The position numbers and the translations under genes were made by a program. Of a stretch of DNA of 5,184 nucleotides, positions 1 through 5,184 are shown one piece after another. This stretch comes from JBDRKN01 sp043813955. GTDB taxonomy: Bacteria > Patescibacteriota > Patescibacteriia > Patescibacteriales > Patescibacteriaceae. The notes beneath the pieces were generated by a model, which saw only the letters and a program-made list of their open reading frames with translations, did not search any database and was not told the origin of the DNA. The DNA is taken from positions 1 to 5,184 of the forward strand of contig JBDRKN010000023.1 of assembly GCA_043813955.1 (NCBI GenBank), written 5' to 3'. Positions within the stretch are counted from its first letter, which is position 1, and each line of letters opens with the position of its first letter.

Positions 1-1001
1 GCTCCCATCAAAGACTTTGACACAAAGCTATATATTTTCTTTGCTTCCAAGGTAGTGCTTAATTTATCAGATAAATTAGCAATGACTTCCTTCACATCAT
101 ATAATGATGAGAAAAGATATTTATTTGCAAAACGGTATACGTGCTTGCGTAAAATTGGGAAGATAGATATTGCGATGATCATTAATATAACATCTGGCCA
201 AAAAGAAAATTGAGGAAAATATCGCAAAGCAACATATTTCAAAATCACTGGAGGAGTAATAGTTAATAACAGTGATGTTAAATATACAGAAGATTTACGT
301 AAAGCTAACTTAATATCCATGAGGCGATAAGATACTATTGCGTAAGCAATTATCCCTAAAAATATTAAAATAAAACCAAATCCTAGGGAATAAAATTCAA
401 CGCCGTAATTTCCTAAAAAATCTATGCTAGAACAGCTATAAAAAATTAAAGCTATTAAAAAATATTTAAATTGATAATGTCGAAATCCAGGAATACTTCG
501 ATCTTTAAGTTTAGAATACAACAAATATATCATTCTAACAACTGATGCGATTAGAATAAATAAAAAAATAGGATGTGTAATCCCGGCAGCAGGATAAAAT
601 CCCCAATAATATTCATGGTATCCATCTATGAAATAATTTGTTTTAAATAATAAAATTTCAAATATTATAACTGATAAATATGAAAAGTATAGAAAATATT
701 TATCAAATCTGCTGATACCACTTGGGCCCTTTGTAAACAAAACAATAAAATGTAAAAATAAAACAGGTAATAAAATAATACCCATATAACAAAGCATAAC
801 CAATATATTGGCCATGCTTTCAGAACTGGTGTTAAAAAGAAGGAAAAAACTAAACTGCCAAGATATAGTACATAAACAAATTAAAAAAAACAAAAAATTA
901 GAAAGTGATTTTTTATTTTTCATTAAAACAAAAATACCAAGTAGCAACAACAAAATAGAGCTAACAAGTGAGGGGGTGTTATAAAGATTCAAATAAAACA
1001 T
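1..1001 (-). CDS. Polytopic sensor protein, N-terminal membrane half (probable histidine kinase), partial
   Basis: An ATG at 1001 opens a frame that stays open to the window edge: 333 codons plus two bases, with the C-terminus outside. The product is very hydrophobic, with about nine predicted membrane segments (roughly residues 10-28, 34-56, 64-88, 100-120, 142-163, 177-198, 203-224, 239-262 and 268-284). The stretch YAIVSYRLMDIKLALRKSSVY (residues 220-240) after segment 7, and the basic linker from about 284 to 325 (LRKHVYRFANKYLFSSLYD, then an amphipathic helix), match the pattern of bacterial sensors with a 7TM N-terminal region plus two extra helices ahead of a GAF and/or histidine-kinase core. 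The kinase core (H, N and G boxes) is not visible, so 'kinase' is inference, helped by a receiver-domain gene 1.4 kb upstream. A diguanylate cyclase or phosphatase output is possible. The start is the first ATG after an in-frame TAA at 1020-1022. No Shine-Dalgarno is present, and the predicted leader is only about 16 bases. Confidence 0.78.
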   Translation of the reverse strand, partial: MFYLNLYNTPSLVSSILLLLLGIFVLMKNKKSLSNFLFFLICLCTISWQFSFFLLFNTSSESMANILVMLCYMGIILLPVLFLHFIVLFTKGPSGISRFDKYFLYFSYLSVIIFEILLFKTNYFIDGYHEYYWGFYPAAGITHPIFLFILIASVVRMIYLLYSKLKDRSIPGFRHYQFKYFLIALIFYSCSSIDFLGNYGVEFYSLGFGFILIFLGIIAYAIVSYRLMDIKLALRKSSVYLTSLLLTITPPVILKYVALRYFPQFSFWPDVILMIIAISIFPILRKHVYRFANKYLFSSLYDVKEVIANLSDKLSTTLEAKKIYSFVSKSLMG

Positions 1002-1023
1002 AGTATAAATATCTATATTTTAA

Positions 1024-1052
1024 ATTATACAATATTTTATACAGAGAAACAA
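1024..1052 (-). promoter_or_regulatory. Sigma-70-type promoter of the sensor gene
   Basis: On the minus strand, a -35 hexamer TTGTTT (1052-1047) lies exactly 17 bases from a perfect -10 TATAAT (1029-1024). Transcription would start near 1017, giving a leader of about 16 bases with no Shine-Dalgarno before the ATG at 1001. The -35 lies inside the T-rich stretch just after the terminator of the preceding gene. The hexamers are the same as those of the response-regulator promoter at 2829-2857. In AT-rich DNA a TATAAT is cheap, but spacing, position and repetition of the pattern support it. Confidence 0.62.
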
Positions 1053-1069
1053 TAAAAGAAACAAAAGAA

Positions 1070-1100
1070 ACAATAAAAGCCCCTCATAAACATGAAGGGC
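1070..1100 (-). terminator. Intrinsic terminator after the reductase gene
   Basis: Reading the minus strand, GCCCTTCAT and ATGAGGGGC form a 9-bp stem (one G-U pair) around a GTTT loop at 1100-1079. A T-rich run (TTTTATTGTTTCTTTT) follows from 1078 downward. It begins 19 bases after the TGA stop of the reductase gene. This is the most GC-rich short segment in an AT-rich spacer, which makes chance unlikely. The other orientation lacks a T-tract, so it should act on minus-strand transcripts only. Confidence 0.88.
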
Positions 1101-1119
1101 TAATTAGATTAATTGAATA

Positions 1120-2241
1120 TCAAATATCAAGATTTAAAGAAGGAACGGCTTTGCTATATGTTCGTGGCTGTTGGTGCTGAAACTTAGCACTGCTTAAATC
1201 ATATAAATCTCTCATAATTTTTATATTATCCTCATTAATTTGGAAATGGTCTATACTAAATATCTTCTTCTCTTCCAAACCAGCTTTTAGCAAACTAGCT
1301 AAAACGATACCCTCTGCAAAACAACCAAATGTCACTCTACGAGGAACTCCTGTTGCATGATATCCAATATAGCCAAGAACGTATTTCAAATTCTTTGAAT
1401 ATGCATCTGCTGAATCTAAACGTATTACCTTGTCTTTTACTTCTTTATACTCCTCTTCTGATAAATTCGGTGGTTGGGCCATGTCGAAAACTAATATTTT
1501 TCTATTATCCTTTCTTATATAGTCTATATTGTCAGCTTTTAATCTAGATCCGTTAATATGTGTACAGGCAACCACTACGTCTAATTTACCCATGTCTTTA
1601 ATTGAAGTGTTGATTTGAATATTATATTTCTTCCCCAATCTTTTAAGGCGAACTTCACTCGTCCCCATCCCGACGATATCATATCCACTATTCTTAAAAA
1701 AATCAATCATTGCTTCTCCAATAAAACCATAGGCTCCTAATATTCCGACCCTGCAATTATATTTATTAAATCCTACTTTACTAAATATTGATTTAATTTC
1801 ATCTCGCAAAATCATTGCCGTGCCATTATCACCTATGGTAAATAATATATCTGGAAACATTTCTTTTAGCTCCTGACCATCACTACCAAATAGTCTCTTA
1901 GTAGAAGAAGCGAACAATACTACTCTTACACCTTTCTTTATTCCCCATTTTATAACTTCCAGCGTTTGTCTTTTCGCTTTTTTGAAACCATCCTTAGACA
2001 ATATTTCTTCATATGTGCTGTTAATTATTCTAATTTGACCTAAAACGTTTCCTAATCGTATTCTAACTAAACCAAAGTGGTCAGCAGCTGAATTAAAAAT
2101 TCCAGTAATACGTTTTCTATCAATAGAACTTCTGATATTAGATATAAAAATTATGTCGGCCCTAGGCTTGAATGTAATAATTCTTAACAATGATCTCCAA
2201 TCACATAGAAATACTAAAATTCTAATTAGATCGCTAATCAT
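1120..2241 (-). CDS. Acyl-ACP reductase-like Rossmann-fold dehydrogenase (AAR / COG5322-like)
   Basis: The 373-residue product has an NAD(P)-binding motif GAYGFIGEA at residues 169-177, inside a beta-alpha-beta unit (RVGILGAYGFIGEAMIDFF). It resembles cyanobacterial long-chain acyl-ACP reductase (about 340 residues) along most of its length. FTIGDNGTAMIL (134-145) parallels the AAR FTTGNTHTAYVI segment. KILVFDMAQPPNL (248-260) parallels its VLIDGGYPKNL segment. PRRVTFGCFAEGIVL (300-314) parallels RPERQMFACFAEAMLL, which holds the cysteine that carries the acyl thioester in AAR; here it is Cys307. AAR reduces fatty acyl-ACP/CoA to aldehyde with NADPH. The substrate here is unknown, and 'predicted amino acid dehydrogenase' is the other label used for this family. 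The N-terminal 25 residues are hydrophobic/basic and could associate with membrane. The ATG at 2241 is preferred over a TTG at 2253 because GGAGG (2251-2247) sits 5 bases before the ATG and overlaps that TTG. The gene is monocistronic, with its own promoter and terminator, and ends in TGA. Confidence 0.72.
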   Translation of the reverse strand: MISDLIRILVFLCDWRSLLRIITFKPRADIIFISNIRSSIDRKRITGIFNSAADHFGLVRIRLGNVLGQIRIINSTYEEILSKDGFKKAKRQTLEVIKWGIKKGVRVVLFASSTKRLFGSDGQELKEMFPDILFTIGDNGTAMILRDEIKSIFSKVGFNKYNCRVGILGAYGFIGEAMIDFFKNSGYDIVGMGTSEVRLKRLGKKYNIQINTSIKDMGKLDVVVACTHINGSRLKADNIDYIRKDNRKILVFDMAQPPNLSEEEYKEVKDKVIRLDSADAYSKNLKYVLGYIGYHATGVPRRVTFGCFAEGIVLASLLKAGLEEKKIFSIDHFQINEDNIKIMRDLYDLSSAKFQHQQPRTYSKAVPSLNLDI

Positions 2242-2253
2242 AACATCCTCCAA
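2242..2253 (-). promoter_or_regulatory. Shine-Dalgarno GGAGG that fixes the reductase start
   Basis: The minus strand reads TTGGAGGATGTT directly before ATG 2241. GGAGG at 2251-2247 with a 5-base spacer is the only strong ribosome-binding site in the window. The in-frame TTG at 2253 shares a base with it and so is unlikely to be the start. A second ATG at 2246-2244 is out of frame and touches the GGAGG. Confidence 0.8.
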
Positions 2254-2262
2254 AATTAATTG

Positions 2263-2278
2263 ATAAAATATATTTTAT
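2263..2278. promoter_or_regulatory. Perfect 16-base palindrome in the reductase leader (possible operator)
   Basis: ATAAAATATATTTTAT reads the same on both strands. It lies between the predicted transcription start (about 2302) and the Shine-Dalgarno (2251-2247). It could be a binding site for a dimeric regulator, or a weak A-U hairpin near the ribosome-binding site. All-A/T palindromes arise often by chance in such DNA, so this is a candidate only. Confidence 0.25.
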
Positions 2279-2308
2279 TTTTCAAAGTACAATTTATTTT
2301 AATATTTT

Positions 2309-2337
2309 ACAATAGCTCATTTTACCAAATCTGTCAA
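2309..2337 (-). promoter_or_regulatory. Sigma-70-type promoter of the reductase gene
   Basis: On the minus strand, a perfect -35 TTGACA (2337-2332), a 17-base spacer and a -10 TATTGT (2314-2309, four of six consensus bases) precede the gene. The predicted start near 2302 leaves a leader of about 60 bases containing a 16-base palindrome and the GGAGG. It lies just after the terminator of the response-regulator gene, so the reductase appears to be transcribed independently. Confidence 0.75.
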
Positions 2338-2353
2338 GTTTTCATCATTTTTT

Positions 2354-2392
2354 AATAAAAAATAACGCTAAGATTAAACAAGGAGCGTCATT
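2354..2392 (-). terminator. Intrinsic terminator after the response regulator
   Basis: On the minus strand, AATGACGCT (2392-2384) pairs with AGCGTTATT (2369-2361) in a 9-bp stem containing one G-U pair, with a 14-base loop. The last two stem bases begin a run of six T (2362-2357). It starts 16 bases after the TAG stop of the receiver gene. The loop is larger than usual and the stem is moderate, so termination may be partial. The reductase promoter follows directly. Confidence 0.62.
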
Positions 2393-2408
2393 ATATAATA
2401 AAAACTAT

Positions 2409-2795
2409 CTATTTCTTACTTGTAGCAGACTTGATTTTATTTAACAAATCATGAATATCAAACGGTTTTTCAATCATGTCTTTTATTACTTCATAATCCT
2501 GAAAATTATCATTAGCTTCCTGGAAATCTTTAGAAAAAATAGGCATAGCAGAAACAATAATCACTGGAACGTCTTTAAGCTCATCATCAGCAGTCATAAA
2601 CTTAATAATATCTACTCCGCTTACCTCTGGCATGGTCAAATCAAGCAAAATAAGGTCATATTTTACTTTCTTCATTTTTCTTAACCCCTCCTTGCCGCTT
2701 AACACAAAATCTACCTCATAATTCTTTTCTAAATCAAGAACGCTTTTTATAAGGCCGTTGATATTAATATCATTGTCAATTACCAAAATCTTCAT
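2409..2795 (-). CDS. Single-domain (CheY-like) response regulator
   Basis: The 128-residue product is a receiver domain alone, with no DNA-binding or enzymatic output domain. Visible landmarks are the acidic site after strand 1 (ILVIDND, Asp7 with Asn8 and Asp9), the phospho-acceptor Asp52 in LILLDLTMP, the switch Ser82 in VIIVSAMP, and Lys110-Pro111 in IEKPFD. The second acidic position of the usual DD pair is Asn8, with Asp9 next to it, so magnesium binding may differ slightly but the domain looks active. Such proteins accept phosphate from a histidine kinase and act by protein contact or in a phosphorelay. The cytoplasmic partner could be the sensor encoded at 1-1001, but this is inferred from proximity. 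The start is the only ATG after the in-frame TAA at 2808-2810. No Shine-Dalgarno is present. The gene has its own promoter, begins 63 bases after gatC, and ends in TAG. Confidence 0.93.
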   Translation of the reverse strand: MKILVIDNDININGLIKSVLDLEKNYEVDFVLSGKEGLRKMKKVKYDLILLDLTMPEVSGVDIIKFMTADDELKDVPVIIVSAMPIFSKDFQEANDNFQDYEVIKDMIEKPFDIHDLLNKIKSATSKK

Positions 2796-2828
2796 AAAAG
2801 CGATAGTTTAAAAAAATTCACTAAATAT

Positions 2829-2857
2829 ATTATAGCAGAAAATTAAAAAACAAACAA
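2829..2857 (-). promoter_or_regulatory. Extended -10 promoter of the response regulator
   Basis: On the minus strand, TTGTTT (2857-2852), 17 bases, then TGC-TATAAT (extended -10, with TATAAT at 2834-2829). Transcription would begin near 2822, giving a leader of about 27 bases. The -35 starts one base after the TAA stop of gatC. No convincing hairpin separates gatC from it, so readthrough from ligA-gatC is also possible. Confidence 0.65.
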
Positions 2858-2858
2858 C

Positions 2859-3149
2859 TTATTTTAATACTCTCTTAACTTTAATCTCTTCACCCAATCT
2901 TGAGCCAGCCTGCTCTAAAATATGCTCTACCTCTTTTTTATTCCAGAATTTAACTTCATCTTGCCTAGATCTATTAACTAAGCCTGTTACCTGGGCCGTA
3001 GGTTCTATATTAATAGTATCAACTTCTTTTAATTGATCAATATAATCAACTACAGCTGATAATTCCTTGCTGTATTGATTAACTTCTTTGGCTGACAAGT
3101 CTAAACGTGCCAAATGCGCTATATGTTTTATCTCATCTTTATTAATCAT
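2859..3149 (-). CDS. gatC: Aspartyl/glutamyl-tRNA(Asn/Gln) amidotransferase subunit C
   Basis: The 96-residue product is a standard-length GatC, the small subunit that wraps around GatA and GatB. The GatCAB complex converts misacylated Glu-tRNA(Gln) and/or Asp-tRNA(Asn) to Gln-tRNA(Gln)/Asn-tRNA(Asn) in the cytoplasm. Family landmarks are HIAHLARLDL (residues 9-18), YSKELSAVVDYIDQLKEVDT (26-45), IEPTAQVTGLVNRSRQDEV (48-66) and the C-terminal IKVKRVL (89-95), which matches the usual IKVPKVL ending. The ATG lies 8 bases inside the 3' end of ligA, in the overlap AATGATTAATA, with no Shine-Dalgarno. Expression therefore probably depends on translational coupling to ligA. gatA and gatB are not next to it: the next gene is the response regulator. 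The protein looks intact. Confidence 0.95.
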   Translation of the reverse strand: MINKDEIKHIAHLARLDLSAKEVNQYSKELSAVVDYIDQLKEVDTINIEPTAQVTGLVNRSRQDEVKFWNKKEVEHILEQAGSRLGEEIKVKRVLK

Positions 3150-5184
3150 TTAAAAGTTTTAAAAATTCTTTTTCAGAAATTATTTTAATATTTAATTTCT
3201 TAGCTTTTTTATATTTGCTTCCAGGATTATCTCCTGCAACAACATAATCTGTATTACTGCTTACAGTGCTTGAAACATTGCCGCCTAAATGCCTAATCTT
3301 AGATTTGGCCTGATTTCTGCTTAAACTTTCCAAGCTGCCTGTTAAAACAAAGGTTCCTGATAAAGTGCTAGACTTAGCTGGCAGATTTTTAAAAGTAATA
3401 GTAATTTTAGCAGAATCAAGCTTTTTAAGCAACTCAGTATTATCCTTAAATCTAAACCAATCAAAAATACTTTGAGCTACTATTGGACCTATATCTTGAA
3501 GATTCTGCAATTGATCCAAACTTATCTTATTCATAATTTTCTCTAAATCTCCTGGCTTGCTGATTTTTCTATCAGACCAAGCTAATATTTGTTTAGATAA
3601 TAATACTGCAGTCTCCTCTCCTACATGATGAATGCCCAAACCAAAAAGAAATCTAGGAAGCTCTATCTTTTTTTTATTATCAATAGATTTTATTAAATTA
3701 TCTGCTGACTTGTCAGCAAATCCATCTAAATTAAGCAAATCATTTTTAGATAGATTATAGAAATCAGGGATGCTGTTTACCAAACCTTTATTAAATAATT
3801 GTTTTACTATATTTTTTCCCAAGCCGTCAATATCAACAGCGTTCTTAGACGCCCAATGCATTAAAGAGCGCAGCTTAACTGCATAACAATTTCTATTAGA
3901 ACACTTTACAGCTACCTGATCCTTGCTTTTTTTAACCAAACCACTGCATATAGGGCAGATTTTAGGAGCAGTAATTGTTTTTTCTTTTCCAGTTCTTAAT
4001 TTTGTTAATGCTTTAATTACCTTGGGAATAACATCTCCTGCTCTTTCAATAATAACAGTATCTTTAATTTTTAATCCCAAGCGCTTGATTTCATCTAAAT
4101 TATGCAAAGTAGCGCGACTAATAGTCACGCCTCCAACATTCACAGATTCTAATATGGCAATAGGAGTTAAAATACTAGTTCTACCAATCTGCCAGATAAC
4201 ATCATTAATCTTGGTAACAGCCTGCTGGCCAGCAAATTTATACGCCATCATATAGCGTGGTCCTTTCCCAACTACGCCTAGTTTATCCCAAAGGTTTAAA
4301 TCATTAACAACTACTACAACACCATCGCAATCAAAGCCAATCTTATCTTTGCGCTTTTCAAAATTATGATGAAATTTAAATACTTGTAATAAATCTTTGC
4401 AAAACTTATTCTGCTTTAAAGTTTTAATGCCTAATAATTTAATAATCTCATGCTCTTGTTCATGCGTTTTAAGGTTAAAATCGCTAGCCAGGGAATAAGC
4501 ATAAAAATCAAGCTCTCGCGATGCTGTTATTTTAGGATTTAATTGCCTAATAGATCCGGCAGCGGCATTCCTAGGATTGGCTAAAACCTGCTTTCCTTCT
4601 TTTTTATACTTCTTATTCAGCTTCTCAAACACCTTGTGGTTTATAATAGCTTCTCCTCGAACTTCAATAATTCCTGATTTAATAGCAGCTATAATTTTGT
4701 TAGCTATTATCTTTGATACAATCTTAATGAGCTCTGATTCTTTTGGAATACGGAGTTTTAATGGTATAGAATTAATAGTTCTTAGATTTTGAGTAACATC
4801 TTCTCCAACCTTGCCGTCTCCTCTGGTAGCGCCTTTGACAAAACTGCCATTTTTGTAAATTAAACTCATAGCCAAACCGTCCATTTTTAATTCAGCATAA
4901 TAGCTTAACTTTTTGCTATGCAAAATTTTAATCAGCCTTTGCTCCCATTCATTCATTTCCTGCTCAGAAAAAGCATCAAATAAGCTCAGCATTGGCTTTC
5001 TATGCTGAACCTTATTAAATTTATCCAAAGCTTTGCCAGAAACACGCTGGGTTGGCGAATCTGGAGTAACAAACTCTGGATATTGTCTTTCCAATTTAAC
5101 TAGCTCATTTTTTAAACTATCAAAAACGCTGTCATTAATTTCAGGCTTGTCTAAAACATGATATAGATAGCTATGATGATTTAT
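3142..5184 (-). CDS. ligA: NAD+-dependent DNA ligase LigA (partial, N-terminus outside window)
   Basis: The visible 680 residues cover nearly a full LigA (usually about 670), which seals nicks in DNA during replication and repair using NAD+. The frame is open to the edge, and residues 1-30 (starting INHHSYLYHVL) are clearly domain Ia, so a TTG at 5094 is not the start. Domains in order: Ia with YLYHVLDKPEINDSVFD; the adenylation domain with KMDG (Lys100), RGDG, EVRGE (Glu178), NPRNAAAGSIRQLNP and AYKF (Lys316); an OB fold with WQIGRTSILTPIA; a four-cysteine zinc finger (Cys410, 413, 428, 433); helix-hairpin-helix repeats (LDGFADKSADNLI, GIHHVGEETA, DIGPIVAQSI); and a C-terminal BRCT domain (about 608-676). 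Two oddities: motif IV reads DGVVVVVN, with Val292 where lysine is expected, and about 20 extra residues (near 146-170) precede EVRGE. The gene ends in TAA inside gatC. The identity is secure. Confidence 0.97.
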   Translation of the reverse strand: MNHHSYLYHVLDKPEINDSVFDSLKNELVKLERQYPEFVTPDSPTQRVSGKALDKFNKVQHRKPMLSLFDAFSEQEMNEWEQRLIKILHSKKLSYYAELKMDGLAMSLIYKNGSFVKGATRGDGKVGEDVTQNLRTINSIPLKLRIPKESELIKIVSKIIANKIIAAIKSGIIEVRGEAIINHKVFEKLNKKYKKEGKQVLANPRNAAAGSIRQLNPKITASRELDFYAYSLASDFNLKTHEQEHEIIKLLGIKTLKQNKFCKDLLQVFKFHHNFEKRKDKIGFDCDGVVVVVNDLNLWDKLGVVGKGPRYMMAYKFAGQQAVTKINDVIWQIGRTSILTPIAILESVNVGGVTISRATLHNLDEIKRLGLKIKDTVIIERAGDVIPKVIKALTKLRTGKEKTITAPKICPICSGLVKKSKDQVAVKCSNRNCYAVKLRSLMHWASKNAVDIDGLGKNIVKQLFNKGLVNSIPDFYNLSKNDLLNLDGFADKSADNLIKSIDNKKKIELPRFLFGLGIHHVGEETAVLLSKQILAWSDRKISKPGDLEKIMNKISLDQLQNLQDIGPIVAQSIFDWFRFKDNTELLKKLDSAKITITFKNLPAKSSTLSGTFVLTGSLESLSRNQAKSKIRHLGGNVSSTVSSNTDYVVAGDNPGSKYKKAKKLNIKIISEKEFLKLLND

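Noticed and set aside
1007..1020. Inverted repeat AAATAT-CT-ATATTT at the predicted sensor transcription start
   Set aside because: It is short, all A/T in the arms, and expected by chance in this composition; there is no other support for an operator.
1047..1079. CRISPR-like repeat array
   Set aside because: The units are 9-12 bases, A-rich and contiguous without spacers, so this is a simple tandem repeat.
1084..1122. TGA read as glycine (code 25), extending the reductase to the next TGA
   Set aside because: The extension would run through the terminator hairpin and encodes nothing recognisable. None of the translated genes needs an internal TGA, so the standard code fits.
1329..1547. Plus-strand open frame of 72 codons
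   Set aside because: It lies wholly inside the reductase gene on the opposite strand, has no family resemblance and no ribosome-binding site; it is an antisense shadow.
2242..2253. TTG at 2253 as the start of the reductase gene
   Set aside because: It overlaps the GGAGG at 2251-2247, which is correctly placed for the in-frame ATG at 2241.
2451..2684. Plus-strand open frame of 77 codons
   Set aside because: It is antisense to the receiver gene, has a low-complexity Phe/Ile-rich translation, and lacks a promoter or Shine-Dalgarno.
3923..4255. Plus-strand open frame of 110 codons, hydrophobic
   Set aside because: It is antisense to the zinc-finger/OB region of ligA, which is strongly conserved. 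The hydrophobicity arises from reading Lys/Asp/Glu codons backwards.
4577..4792. Plus-strand open frame of 71 codons
   Set aside because: It is antisense to the ligA adenylation domain and shows no independent coding evidence.
5092..5094. TTG at 5094 as the start of ligA
   Set aside because: The frame continues upstream for 30 codons encoding conserved LigA domain Ia sequence, so the true start lies outside the window.

Overview
The window is AT-rich, tightly packed, and coded entirely on the minus strand. It reads, in transcription order from high to low coordinates, as follows. First comes an NAD+-dependent DNA ligase (ligA) whose start lies beyond position 5184. Next are gatC, overlapping ligA by 8 bases, and a single-domain CheY-like response regulator. 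Then comes a Rossmann-fold reductase resembling cyanobacterial long-chain acyl-ACP reductase (AAR / COG5322-like). Last is the membrane half of a polytopic sensor protein, most likely a histidine kinase, which runs off the window at position 1. No RNA gene, mobile element or CRISPR array was seen.

The likely source is a member of the Patescibacteria / Candidate Phyla Radiation (CPR). The reasons are inferential: very AT-rich small genes, a CPR-flavoured LigA, gatC fused by overlap to ligA rather than next to gatA, and mostly missing Shine-Dalgarno sequences. TGA serves as a real stop: the reductase gene ends in TGA 19 bases before a terminator hairpin. This argues for the standard bacterial code and against the TGA=Gly code of Gracilibacteria/Absconditabacteria.

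The transcription layout is unusually legible. ligA and gatC are one unit. The response regulator, the reductase and the sensor each have their own sigma-70-type promoter with exactly 17-bp spacing, and intrinsic terminators follow the response regulator and the reductase. The sensor and regulator promoters share the same hexamers (TTGTTT / TATAAT), while the reductase has TTGACA / TATTGT. The sensor and receiver could form a two-component pair with the reductase between them; this is inference from proximity only.

The points most worth a second look are the AAR-like reductase, which keeps the family cysteine and Rossmann motif in what may be a lineage usually lacking fatty-acid synthesis; a LigA in which a normally conserved active-site lysine (motif IV, DGVV-x-K) is valine; and the sensor/receiver pair around the reductase. 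Two open-frame starts were revised: the reductase starts at ATG 2241 behind a GGAGG, and ligA has no start inside the window.
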